Source: Plumapathes pennacea | Taxonomy: Eukaryota; Cnidaria; Anthozoa; Antipatharia; Myriopathidae | Assembly: GCA_964036295.1 (NCBI GenBank) | Contig: OZ038470.1 | Coordinates: 6,235,578-6,299,577, forward strand | Direction: 5' to 3' | Length of the DNA stretch: 64,000 nt | Shown: positions 26,696 to 37,599 of the stretch, one piece after another | Numbering within the stretch: position 1 is the first letter of the stretch | Layout: every line of letters starts with the position of its first letter | Position numbers and translations under genes: made by a program | Notes under the pieces: generated by a model | The model's database searches: none | What the model saw: only the letters and a program-made list of their open reading frames with translations | Told to the model about the DNA's origin: nothing

Positions 26696-27274
26696 TCAGT
26701 GCCTACGGCAATATTTACAGCTGTTGTGGTAGTACCACGAAGGAATATCTTCTGCTTTCCAGTCAGAACATCGAAGGCACAGCCGTGTAGTGCCAGGGCG
26801 TCCTAATAAATGCAGGCATAATCGCCGACAGCGTCGACAGCGGTGATGAAGAAGGTCCTTCCCCCCTCTGATGTGTCCTTTGATATCAGGTCGAAGGTAT
26901 TGAGGACACCAAACGACTTCGCTTATTTGACCCGAAGAAGTGCGCTCAGTCCTTCGTATGTGATGATATTCAGTGTTCAGAATCTTCTCGATCTCCCGCA
27001 TTTGGGTGTTGTTCCTCGAGTTATCACGGTCGTCGCGCCGACTTCGATACTGAATCGACTCTCTTCTGTCGGAGCCATGCTTTCTCTCGCCAGAACTCCT
27101 TCGTTCGCTGTCGTATCTTCCACTGCTGTCTCTTCTGCTCGATCTTGAACCATCGCGTTTCCTTTCACTTTCATATGCTCCGTACCTCGATCCCGAACTT
27201 CGAGAAATCTGCCGACGTCTTTCCCGGCTGCGCCTTCCGTGAAAAATTTGACGCTCTATCGATCTACTTGCCAT
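26696..27274 (-). CDS. Unidentified Arg/Ser-rich single-exon ORF with Cys-rich C terminus, 192 aa
   Basis: I do not recognise this protein. Starting at MASRSIERQIFHG, residues 1 to about 95 are dominated by Arg and Ser in short RS, RRS and SER clusters, as in splicing-associated proteins, and have no obvious helix or membrane segment. The C-terminal third has three CxxC pairs, RCRRC, LCLRC and SCKYCRRH, with spacing that could bind zinc. There is no intron within the ORF and no strong donor was seen. An NRF1-like TTGCGCATGCCC and a CCGGAAGT ETS-like site lie about 80-110 bp upstream of the ATG, which suggests a genuine promoter. An upstream in-frame ATG (27406) also exists but would run through those promoter motifs. 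It could instead be a chance ORF. Confidence 0.45.
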   Translation of the reverse strand: MASRSIERQIFHGRRSRERRRQISRSSGSRYGAYESERKRDGSRSSRRDSSGRYDSERRSSGERKHGSDRRESIQYRSRRDDRDNSRNNTQMREIEKILNTEYHHIRRTERTSSGQISEVVWCPQYLRPDIKGHIRGGKDLLHHRCRRCRRLCLHLLGRPGTTRLCLRCSDWKAEDIPSWYYHNSCKYCRRH

Positions 27275-27349
27275 CGCAAAAATCGAAATTGTTCTCAAAT
27301 TCACTGCTGGCGAGAAAAAGCGAGTTGAAAACATTTGAATGGGCACGGA

Positions 27350-27390
27350 GGGTTTACCCGGAAGTTTAGGTCTTATTGCGCATGCCCGAG
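27350..27390 (-). promoter_or_regulatory. NRF1-like and ETS-like motifs upstream of the RS-rich ORF
   Basis: CCGGAAGT near 27358 and TTGCGCATGCCC near 27376-27387 lie close together. Both are typical of CpG-type housekeeping promoters in animals. Assignment to the ORF at 26696-27274 is by proximity. Confidence 0.4.
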
Positions 27391-28082
27391 CTGTTACCCG
27401 CATCACGATAGAATGTGAAAATCTGAATTACCAGGAGGAGGCAAAGTTATCCCCTCATAGTCTTATTACAGCTTAGAAAATGCACACAATTATAATATCA
27501 CTTGCCGAGAATACGGTCTGCAGCGCATAGTGCGTCACTCATGGATGGACGGCGAAAACCACACGAAAGACGAAAGACTTCGAATTGCTTCTCTCAAAAA
27601 CATCTAAGAAGCTTTATCAGGTCACAAATAATCAATTCTGATTCAATCCGTTTAAACCAAATTGACGAGAACTCGGTTTCCAAGAATACCGATCCGACTG
27701 GTTCCGAGAAATGACGCCATGTTTTACATGTTTTTAATATAAATCGAATTTAATAAATGAACCTTAACAGGTTAAACTGGTGCAACCAGCCTCTGAGGAC
27801 AAACACGGATTTGCTGGTTTGGTCGCATTGATTTGAAGTTGAAGGGATAGGTATGTTCACACAAGGAAGTGAGACACGCATCATTGCGATCTCGGTACCG
27901 AATTCGGATCAATCTAACGGATTTTTCAACAGTGTTTGATATGAATACTGGACTCCGATCGAGCTATAGTCTCGGATTTTTTTCAACAGTGTGAACGCGT
28001 GACTGGGAAAACGAGATAAGCCGCGGCGTACATAAGACGTAAACACCTCGTATAAACGGCACAAAATCCACGTTCACGAACA

Positions 28083-29253
28083 ACCTCGTTCCCAGGCTCT
28101 TTCATCTCCCGGGCTCCGCCCCCGAAGAAAGACCCTGGTTCAGGCTGGTCACGTGTCGGCCAGAATCTGGCCGGTTGCAAAAAAGGAAACCAAGGGAGGG
28201 GCCGTTAAGTCGGAAATTTACTTTACTTTGTCTACTGGGGAAAGAAAAATTTGGATATAAAAATTTAACACCTCCCATGTAGTTTACGCTGCGTCTGAAC
28301 AACAAGTCAAGTTGTTGCAGGCCTTGTAGTTCTGTGGGAGACCACTGCAAAAACGTATGCGGAAAACTGAGCTAATAAGGCACTTCTCGAAACAGCGAAA
28401 GAGTTTTACAGCAGCTCGTTGCCACAGAGCGAAGGTTTGCCGCATTTAATCAGCAGACCATGTGAAAGACGCCTCGACAACTTCAGAGCTTTCAAAAAGG
28501 TAATTTCGAGAGTCAAGGCTCCTTCGGAAGGGTGAAAAGATTCATTTAAACACGAAGGCGCGCTATAAAAGGCCGTTGGCCGCCTCTTTCGACATCAAAT
28601 TTGCATAATGTTTGTTGAATCGCACGTGCGTCCACAGCGTTCAGAAGTCGCTCTGTCCATGAAATTTCTCTGCAGCAACTAAAAGTATACCTAAAATTAA
28701 ACACATACGGGCAACTTTAATGTGGAGTCCTGGACGAAAGGGTTTGAAACGAAATTTTTCTCTTGGCTGCCAAAATACATTTTGAATTTCGCGGTGCAAT
28801 ACGACCACCAAGCATATATTTAATTTTTTACTTTGAAGATTATTCTTGGATTTTACTCAAATTGCACTCAAAATGAATGTTTATGTGATGGCAAAATTGG
28901 TGAGGCAACATTATCTTGTTTTGCGTGGTATTCAAGTACAAGGAAAACAAAATTTGGACAGTTTTGGCTTTTTACTAATTAGGAGCTGTTGTCTCGGTCG
29001 CTGTTGATTGACAAGTGGCTCTGCGCTTCCCTGGGAAGCGCCCTTTTATAGGAAGCTTGCCAAATAGCGTGGCTGATTTGTGTCGTTTGTGCCAGCCTCG
29101 TTTTGATTTGACAAACGCACAGCACGACAAATTTCTTTGACAGGGGGACCCCTCCCAACGGATTATCTTTGTGAGCAAGGCACGTGACCAGCCTGAACCA
29201 GGGTCTTTCTTCGGGGACGGGGGCCGGGAGATGAAAGAGCCTGGGAACGAGGT
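28083..29253. mobile_element. 1.17-kb element with long terminal inverted repeats
   Basis: The left end (28083-28155, from CCTCGTTCCCAGGCTCTTTC to GGTTCAGGCTGGTCACGTG) is the reverse complement of the right end (29180-29253) with few changes, giving arms of about 73 bp. The interior has no sizeable ORF, so this is a non-autonomous element. It sits within a larger block of AAGCCGCGGCTTA-type repeats, which suggests nested insertion. Confidence 0.8.
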
Positions 29254-29259
29254 TGGTTC

Positions 29260-29575
29260 ACGAATTACACAAGCCGCGGCTTATCCTGGTCTAGGGGTTT
29301 TGAGTTGTTCTTATCTAAGCCGCGGCTTACATAAGACGTGAGCACCCCGTATAAATGGCACGAACTAATCCACGTTCACGGCTTACACAAGCCGCAGCTA
29401 ATCCTGGCCTTAGGGGTTTTGAGCTGTCCCTATCTAAGCCGCGGCTTAACTTGGATGTGAAACCGCGAACCATTTTTGCGAGCAGTTCACGTCTTGTGTA
29501 AGTAAGTCGTACTCGTATAAATGGGTCTGTTCACGTCTTATGTAAGCTGCGGCTTATTTTCTCTCGTATAAACGG
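29260..29575. repeat. Cluster of AAGCCGCGGCTTA palindrome repeats
   Basis: The palindrome AAGCCGCGGCTTA and the linked block CATAAGACGTGAAC...CGTATAAA(T/C)GGC recur at least three times here and once at about 28015-28075, on the other side of the 1.17-kb element. Confidence 0.75.
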
Positions 29576-29580
29576 CCCTA

Positions 29581-29822
29581 TTGTGGCGGCAACATTGCTT
29601 GCGTGCCAATGTTTCCCAAATGTTGGCCCGTTTTGCCACGCGCGAAACATTTGTTGCGGACACAACATTTTGTGCCCGGGGACACGGCAAAATAACGTTT
29701 TTGAAAAACTTCAGAAACATTTTTGCGGCCGCGCTGAACGCAACGGTGTTACCGCACGTTTTTCCACCCTCAAAACATAGAAGGACACAATGTTGCTGCC
29801 ACAACGTGTCCTCGTTTTGCCT
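29581..29822. mobile_element. MITE of the GGCAACATTG/CGTTTTGCC family
   Basis: GC-richer element with recurring GGCAACATT, GTTTTGCC and GGACACAA words, arranged as inverted copies. The reverse complement of a related copy lies at 59038-59303 in chordin intron 16. It ends 6 bp from the MED18 stop codon. Confidence 0.75.
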
Positions 29823-29827
29823 TGCTC

Positions 29828-32800
29828 TTAGATCGACCTGAGATCATGTGGTCTTGTGATCAGTTCCCCTAATAATACATATAAAGGATACGGTTTTAGA
29901 TGCTCTGCAAATGCCTTGACTTCCTCGGCAACGCTGTCCTGAAATCGTGCGGTTCATTAGAAATTAGACAAGAATAGATCGGTGTAGACATCCACAATTC
30001 AGGGTAACATTAGAATATCAGAATACTGCACAATGTGCTGGTAAGCTGAAGCCACAGAATAGGGCACAAAGGCCACGGTGCACCATGGCCTTTGTGCCCT
30101 ATTCTGTGGCTTCAGCTTACCAGCACATTGTGCAGTATTCTGATTATGTAAATTAAGCCACATCCCATAAGCCTTACAATTTTACAGCTTGTTACCTCAA
30201 TGTGGGAACCCAAGCCCAAGCTATACCTGCTGACAAGGCCTAATAAGGCCGAAACAGCTGTCCATGGCTGCTATTACTTGGGCTCACAATTTTTTTTTTT
30301 TTTTTTTTTTTTTTTGGTAGATCAAGGGGTAATGTCCGCTACCACCGTGGCCTTTGTGCCCTATTCTGTGGCTTCAGTTTAACAACACATTGTGCAGTAT
30401 TCTGATTATGTAAATTAAGCCACATCCCACAAGCCTTACGATTTAACATTAGAATAGTTACGTAAGTTACCTGCTGAACTGGAGTAGCAAGCCTGATCTC
30501 TACAAGGTATGCATCTGATATGGCCTTTCAAAACAGATTAGACAGAAAGTTAGCATGCATCGCCAGCTGTTCACACTAACGCACTGGGCCTGGTTGTTCA
30601 AAGAGTGGATAGCGCTATCCACAGGATAAATCCTTATCCAGGTGACTGAATTAAGCTTAATGGTTAATACTCTCCACAGGATAAATCCTTATCCAGGTGA
30701 CTGAATTTATCCAGCAAATAATGTTATACACTCTTTAAACAACTGGGCCCTGGTCTTTAGGCAGACTTGATGATGACTGACTGGAATAGAATGTTCTACT
30801 GTGTCCTTGGGATAACTGCAGGTCTGACACAACCTCACAAGCTGTAGCTTTAACTATCATCAAGGGTAAGTAAAAATTGATTGATCGACTGATGCATGCC
30901 TGAATAGAAGAACGGCTGACTGACTGAACGAATGAATGAATGAATGATTGAATGAATGAGTGAGTGACTGAATGATTGAATGATTGAATGAATGACTAGA
31001 ATGACTGACTAACTGAACGAATATCTAAGCAAATGAATGAATGATTGACTTACCGACTGATTGACTGACTGAATGACTGACTGACTGACTGGCCAGCTGA
31101 CTGACTGACTGACTAACTGACTAAATAAATGAATGAATAAATAATGCTTACTGACTAAGATAATGAATGAATGAATGACCGACTGACTGACTGACTGAAT
31201 GAATGAATGAATGAATGAATGAGTGAATGAACAAATGAACAAATGAAAAATTGATTGACTAACTGACTGACTGAATGAATGAATAACTGGCTAAAGGAAA
31301 GCCTGCCCTGATTGCACGAGTAAATAAATGAAAAAATAATACTATGGTTACTTAATTGATGGGTGGATAATTTGGCTGAGGTTCATAAGAGTGCAGGATC
31401 CATAGTTACCTTATCCCTTGGTCTTATCACTTTACTGACAGTGATGCGCATGTGTCCCTTAAAAAAGTAGTGTCCCTCAATGCCAAAGGCATAGTCTAAA
31501 CTGTCAGGCAAAAAAAGATTCACAAGGAAATAAGCAGGACTATCACCAACAGAAAATATCCTTCTTTGAAAATATAGCTTCTCTGCAGTCATAGCTGTGG
31601 TAAAAGTATAGAATCAAACTGACAATTTGGCATACAGTGAAAAACCAGCTCTAAAGAGAACTAGATTGACTGCATCGGTGTGGAGAAATAAGAGTATAAC
31701 TTGGATCTACTTAGGGTTGATGTGTGAAAGCTGAACACTGTGAAAGAATTTGAAGCTGACATTTCGAGCACTAGCCCTTCATCTGAGCAAATGGCAGTTT
31801 ACCCTTGCTCACTAACCCTGATAGTTCAAACAGCTAAGTTACTGAGCAAGTTGTCAGGAAAATCTATTAAACCTTTCACACTCAAGATCAAACTTAAGAT
31901 TCTCAGCGCTGTATCAATAACTGATAATTCAATCAGCTTACATCTGAACAAGACAATCAAAAGACAAGTTCTCCTTACTGTATAATATATTTCTGGCAAA
32001 AAATTGAAAGAGAACATTAAAGTTGAACATTCACAGGATTGAAAGGGTCAACAGTGATCAGTAATGGAGTCTTTCTATGGATAAGTGACTTACGTGAATC
32101 CAAGCTCTTGTAGAAACTTCATGATATTGTCACTAGTACAGACTTCCACACAACTGCGCAACAAAGTGCTGCGGCTTTTATCACCCATCTCTGCTTGTCC
32201 GAGATAACAAAGTTGCCTTTTGTAGTAGAAGAAAAGCAAAATCAAGTTAAAATTAGCCATATCAATCTATCACGATATGGGCTCTTATTCTCTTCATCTG
32301 CCCTGAACAAAAGGTGTACTGATTAGTGTGGAGAGAATTATTGACAGTCTGACCAGCTTGAACCTAAGCAATAGATCTCCTGAATTCTCCCAACTTGCCC
32401 TGAACAAAATGTATGAGTAATGTTAGGAGAATTGATAGTCTGAGCAGCCCATACCCTTGCAAGTAAAAAATCACCTGGTTGTGGCTGGCTGTGTATAGAC
32501 CCCTACAGGTAATCAGGGCAAATAAACTGCATATGCATTTGTTTTTCTGATTGGTGGAATTTCAGAGCACTCCAAATAACATTTGCAAGCTTTCAGTGGT
32601 TCTAGATGAGAGCGATTTCAATATCATACTGAGACTTCTCGCACGTGTCGCCACCATGTTTATTTCTTGTTCCCCATCATGCATCGATATCCGTGAAGGG
32701 GTCTATTTCTAATAATTTCTAATAATTACCTGAAACTGTTCACTGGACAAGTATTCCATCAAACAGCTCCATTTATTTAATTCATTGAGAGCTAAATAAA

Positions 32801-33398
32801 CTTACTGTGTCAAGGTGAGTTATTTATTAGTTCCTTAAAGTGGCATGTATGAGAAAGATTGTCATTGATCTGGTACAGTAGATGAGGAAGAGAGTTGGCT
32901 GGTCTGCATTCTTGTTAGTTACAATTCGTGTTAACTTACCATGAACCAGGTGAGTCTCCCTTGAACTGACGTGTTCTGAGAGTAACACTATTGCCACCAC
33001 TGCCTGGTAAAGGGGCAACAAAAAAAAGGCATGTATACGTATATATTAATATTCACAGGAAATCCCAGCTGTATGCAACTTGGCTTTTCATAGCTTCTCA
33101 GTTCTCACTACATTATTCAATGGACCAGTTTTCAGACTCTAGCATGAGACACACCTTGTATCTTGCATATTCAATTTCAAGCTCTAAAGGTGGCTATAAA
33201 GTTCAAAAAAATTTTGAAAGATTAAATACAGAATGATATACATGCCTTACCTAAACTAAATACGCTCTCAAGCTCAGTAAACTTTCCATGACGCTCGGGT
33301 GCATTATCGCAGAGTCCTTTAAGCCTGTCAAGAAGAGTATTCACTGACTTCTCTTCGATACTGCCCTGCAAAAAGTACTCCAACTGGTTTACGGGCAT
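29828..33398 (-). CDS. MED18: Mediator of RNA polymerase II transcription subunit 18, 6 exons
   Basis: Head-module subunit of the Mediator coactivator, paired with MED20 in known structures. Exons: 33398-33251, 33003-32940, 32216-32094, 31500-31410, 30524-30471, 29938-29828, giving 196 aa against 208 in human. The start MPVNQLEYFLQGSIEEKSVN and LLDRLKGLCDN match human NMMEYLLQGS and LIHRLRGLCDN. Later stretches QLCYLGQAEMGDKSRSTLLR, GHYFFKGHMRITVSKVIRP, AYLVEIRLATP and VAEEVKAFAEHLKP follow the family. In exon 2 the acceptor giving SGGNSVTLRTRQF was chosen over one 4 nt downstream because only that frame fits. The last 20 residues do not resemble the family end, and a MITE starts 6 bp after the stop. 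Introns carry MITEs, a foldback and a GACT tetranucleotide tract. Confidence 0.93.
30017..30144. repeat. 128-bp perfect foldback in MED18 intron 5
   Basis: Arms of 59 bp (ATCAGAATACTGCACAATGT to GGGCACAAAGGCCA and its reverse complement) around a 10-bp centre. A further direct copy of the right arm with its flank is at about 30336-30440, so the foldback derives from an interspersed repeat. Confidence 0.95.
30880..31290. repeat. GACT/GAAT tetranucleotide tract in MED18 intron 4
   Basis: Imperfect ACTGACTGACTGAATGAATG repeat. The long Ser-rich minus-strand ORF through it is a by-product. Confidence 0.9.
31867..32052. mobile_element. MITE family A copy, degraded
   Basis: AAACCTTTCACACTCAAGAT at one end and GATTGAAAGGGTCAA at the other, with the family body in the opposite order. 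It lies about 40 bp from the MED18 exon 32094-32216, on its donor side. Confidence 0.7.
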
Positions 33399-33967
33399 TG
33401 CTGAACTAAACAAAGATGGCGGGCAGGGGCAGTAGCCTGGGGACGAACAACTCGCACGCGGCGCGGACAAGATTGTCCCCAGGGACCTCGCCTCCGAAAA
33501 GTCACGGAATTCAACGAAATGCAGTCATAGAAACAATTTCATTTTTGGTAATTTACGAAACTATAAAGCAGAAGCTTGGAACTGAAAGAGTATTCATAAT
33601 TTTTACTGTTAGCCGCTGTTTACAACAAATAAAACCTGAGATTTTAGTCACGGAAGAGCACATTTGTCTGCACGTTACTAATAACCCGCATGTTCTAACT
33701 CTCAGGTAAGATTTTTCGAAAACAAATCAAAGAGGAAGCGGTTGACAGGTCACTTCTGCCATTAGGATGAACTGGTCGTTTTTGAGTCGTTTTTCGTCGT
33801 TTAATTTTCGGCCCGTTTTCGTGGGCCGACGTTCCCGTAATGCTTTGCGCGCAACAAAGCCTTGTGCAAGAGCAGACGCCGAGAAGAGAGAGCGGACGTG
33901 GAAAGCATCAGCGGGAAATAACACCACCTTGTAGCCCGAGCCCTAGAGGCTAAGACCATCAAGAACC
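33399..33967. promoter_or_regulatory. Head-to-head promoter region of MED18 and the Y-box gene
   Basis: The start codons diverge and are 570 bp apart, with no other ORF of interest between. The region is GC-richer than its surroundings near each start. A shared or back-to-back promoter is inferred from geometry. Confidence 0.5.
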
Positions 33968-36900
33968 ATGACCACGACTATAGAAACACAAGTCGAAGAG
34001 AAAGAAGAAGAACCCGAGAAGAAAGTCGTTGGTAAGGGCTCGCACGGTGAAGAGCGAAAGGGACATCGCGGACATGTGCGCGAACTAGCGTGAATTAATT
34101 GTTAATGCGTTTTTGTCACGATAGCGTTTTCCGGCGACATGCCTTGTCAGGATTTCCAGAGTTCTTTCTGTTTAAGAGTGTTATAAGTACGTGAATCTGT
34201 CGTTAAGTTGAGATTGATAACCAACACGTGTCTTATGTGCTTTTTTCAGCCACCAAAGTAACCGGCACGGTGAAGTGGTTTAACGTAAAGAACGGTTATG
34301 GCTTTATCAACAGGTTGGTTTCTCGACTGTGCTTATCTTTGAGCTTTTGACTTATCTATAGAACACTGTAGACCCGGTTAAGGTTTATTTGGGGAGATCT
34401 CTCTCGAGTGATCGGAATTTTCAGCGGACACGTACGTTGCGTTGTTGATGATGCTGTCGAAAGCGTGGCGCCATAGTGAACTTCGTTATACATTCAGTGT
34501 TTTGCTAATGCTATTATTCCTTACAGGGATGACAACAAAGAAGACATCTTCATCCATCAGGTAAACGATAGTTTAGGATTCCATCTAAAAATGGGGGATT
34601 CTTATTATTTGCGAATTTTTAGAGAGACTTTGCCCATGTTGTCTTGTATATTTCAACAAAAGTTCCAGAAATTTCCACTGTTTCAAGCCCCTTCCCGTAC
34701 TTTCACTTTCTGACAACTGCTTCTTTGCACTCTTAGCCCAGAACGGTAACCCATTTATCAGTTATTTGGGAATAAATAGGTATATTACAAACTGAAATAT
34801 TCAAGATTCCGTAAACTCCTGTTGGTCTTTCATTATCATAAAACTGACCGAAATGCTTTTTAATAAGACGTAATAACTATGGTAATTAGTTGCGTTTAAG
34901 AGTTTGGTGTGAAACTGGAGGTGTTTCTTTTCAATTTCCTGTCGTTTTCAACTTTTGTAGGTATTTAATAAAATTAGAGAATGTTTTACCGGGTTCTCTC
35001 TCAGTGATCACACCCCACTTTACATAATTTGCTCTCAGGAGTAATAAAATTAGACTTTGACACAACAGGCAGACAAAGAAAAGGTATAACATAGATATTT
35101 ATCTTTCTGTGACTAGAGTGCCATCATAAAAAACAACCCAAAGAAGTTCCTGCGCAGTGTTGGAGATGGAGAAACTGTTGAGTTTGACGTCGTATCTGGC
35201 GCAAAGGTAAGAGATTAATGTTAATGTTTGCGACAATGATGAAGAAAATGCTGTACTAAACAGTGCAAAAACCAGTGGAGAATTCTGACCAGGATTTACT
35301 TGCCATTGTGGTTTCTTGGTGTCCACCTAGGGGAGGTGTCCTCCAGTGGAGGTTCCACTGGATGTGTAATGCAGACCAACCACTTGCTAGCTGCATGTAT
35401 ATCCTTTAGAAACACAACCTTTTCAGTTAGCAAATCATGTTGGCCAATATAAAGATCTTTGAATAAGCAAGAGTCATAACTTTATGAACACAAAAACCCC
35501 TGGGGTTAGTTGTTCTTTTAGACTAATGGGCTTTAATTCTGCAGGGACTTGAAGCATCCAACGTAACAGGACCTGATGGCAACCCTGTCCAGGGAAGCAA
35601 GTATGCGCGTAAGTTGTCTTGAAGGTGCTAAGTTTGCTTCATTGATCTTCAAGTGTTCTGTATTGCTGTGTGAATGTTCCTCCATCTGGTAGAATTTCTA
35701 ACCAGGCACTGCTTCCTATTTCAGCCGACCGTCGTCGGAACTACTACCGACGTTTCCGAGAGTATCGTCGTGGGAGGCGCCGACCCCGCCCAAGGCGTGA
35801 CTCTGCCACCAACGGCGAGGAGAAGGATACCGAGGAAAAAGACAGGGACAGGGAGGAAGGTGACAGCAGACCACAGCGGCGTTCTTATCGTCGCCCACCT
35901 TACCGTCGTAACCGCCACCGTCCTCGCTCGAAGGATGGGGAGTCAGGTGAAGTATCTGCCGATGGTGATCAAGGTGCAGAACACCGTGATGAAGAGCGCC
36001 CAGAAGGAGAATCTGGCGACAGTCGTAGAAGGCCACGTAGACAACGCAGACCCAGGTATGAAACAATCACAGACTGTTCATGATTTTTTTTTTCTGATAT
36101 AAGATATATGGTAGTCCCAGAGCCCTGTGAGAATAGTAATAAGGACACTATCACATCCTGAAAACCATCTACAGGATGAGGGGATAGAAGTGGTCTTTGA
36201 ATTGGCTGGCTTATGTGCCCATGCAACATAACTCACTCTTAGGGAAGAGAAAAAAAGATCTGAATATAGTCAAGCAAAGCTAAGAGCTGTTTGTCTATTT
36301 TCAGGCGCCCCAGAAACACAGAGGATGGTGAAGAACAGGGAGATAATCCAGTACATGAGAACAAGGAGGGTGACAATGAAGAGGTTAGAATTTGTTGACT
36401 CTGTCGGTGACTTAACTGTGTGTTGCTAGTTCCCTTCTAACTCAAGTGTGTGTTTTCACTATTTCCAGTTCTGGTCGTCAAGTTTGTGTCATTCTGTCAT
36501 GGTCAAAGTGTGTGTTTTCAGATGGATTTTGCTTCATCTTTGTTGAAAAGTTGAATAATGTTTTGCTTTTATTCTTCAGAGACCGAGACGTCCGCGCCGC
36601 CCCCGCTACCGTAGGCCCCGTCGGCGTACTGAGGTATGTAGCAAATAGCTTGATCTCAAAGCAGTAAGCCCCCTGATCAAACTAAATATTTGCAAGTTCC
36701 TCTTCATTATTTTACAGTGGCCATTTTAGCACAAATTCTCCCAAGTTGGCAACTGTCCAAAAAAATGTATGAGTGATGTAAGAGTCAAATGTTTGATCAG
36801 CTTTCATCTGAACAAGTTCTCCCTTCTGTATGATGTCTCCCAGAGAAAATGAAAGTTAGGAGTGAAATGGTTGGCCCTGTTTTTGACAGTATTATTTTGG

Positions 36901-37247
36901 TGAACTGGGCAGTGAAGGTAGTTTTTAACCCTTTTACTCCCAAGCTCAAAATGCAGATTCTCCCAACCTTTTAAGAAGAAAATATATCAGTAATGTAGTG
37001 AGAATTCATAGTTTAATCAGCTACCATCTGAGAAAGCTATCAAAAGCCAAGTTATCCTTACTGTATGATATATTTTTAATGAGAAACTGAAGGAGAAAAT
37101 TGAAGTTGATCACTCTTGGAAGTGAAAGGGTCAGCCAAAGATGCATCTGTTGAACTTCAGGAAGGAGAAGAGGGAGGAGCGAAGGAAGAAACCAAGAACG
37201 GTGGCGGAGAAGAACCCGCACCAAAAGCTGAGCAGTCAGCCGAATGA
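33968..37247 (+). CDS. YBX1: Y-box binding protein (cold-shock domain), 9 exons
   Basis: Nucleic-acid-binding protein of the YB-1 family, which packages cytoplasmic mRNA and regulates transcription and translation. Exons: 33968-34031, 34250-34313, 34527-34560, 35117-35206, 35545-35608, 35725-36055, 36305-36383, 36580-36633, 37161-37247. Product 288 aa. The N-terminal acidic tail is short. The cold-shock domain spans about residues 22-105, with [16 protein letters not shown] (RNP1), EDIFIHQ (RNP2), [16 protein letters not shown] and [16 protein letters not shown], nearly identical to human YB-1. The C-terminal half alternates Arg-rich ([20 protein letters not shown]) and acidic patches, the known YB-1 charge pattern. 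The last exon ends KAEQSAE. A candidate AATAAA is at 37563-37568. The exact paralogue name in this lineage is not fixed by sequence. Confidence 0.95.
36925..37133. mobile_element. MITE family A copy in last intron of the Y-box gene
   Basis: TTAACCCTTTTACTCCCAAG at the left, TCTTGGAAGTGAAAGGGTCA at the right. It ends about 27 bp before the last coding exon. A degraded relative lies at about 36728-36873. Confidence 0.8.
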
Positions 37248-37562
37248 GCAACATCTGGACCAGACCAGCACATGTGTAATCTAAACTAAGCAACTATGAT
37301 CAGTTTGTTTTGAGTGTAACGTCGATCATTTTGAGAGCGCTAAACATCTTTAAACAGCTGCTAAATGACTGTGCGTTGAGCAGCGACTTGCATGTTTATT
37401 TGTAATCTTCCATTTTTTTGCAGCGAGTATTTTCTAGTAAGCTGTTTTGTATGTTCTGTGGGAAAGGTATTCGAGAGCGGTCATAGTTGTTGTCGCTTTT
37501 TGTTTTACCATCTTGATGCAAACGTGTGAATGAAAGAAACAACCATCATGTGCTGTGGAACT

Positions 37563-37568
37563 AATAAA
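37563..37568 (+). terminator. Candidate polyadenylation signal of the Y-box gene
   Basis: AATAAA about 315 nt after the TGA stop. Confidence 0.5.
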
Positions 37569-37599
37569 TTTGGAGGAAAAAAAATTCTTTGTGTGATGG

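Noticed and set aside
32940..33000. MED18 exon 2 read in the AIVLLSEHVSSRETHL frame
   Set aside because: That needs the acceptor 4 nt downstream and does not match MED18; the upstream acceptor gives NSVTLRTRQFKGD, which does, and preserves phase into exon 3.
35674..36102. 142-aa plus-strand ORF in another frame over the Y-box Arg-rich exon
   Set aside because: Shadow frame; the frame giving the Arg-rich/acidic tail continues correctly from the cold-shock domain across splice sites.
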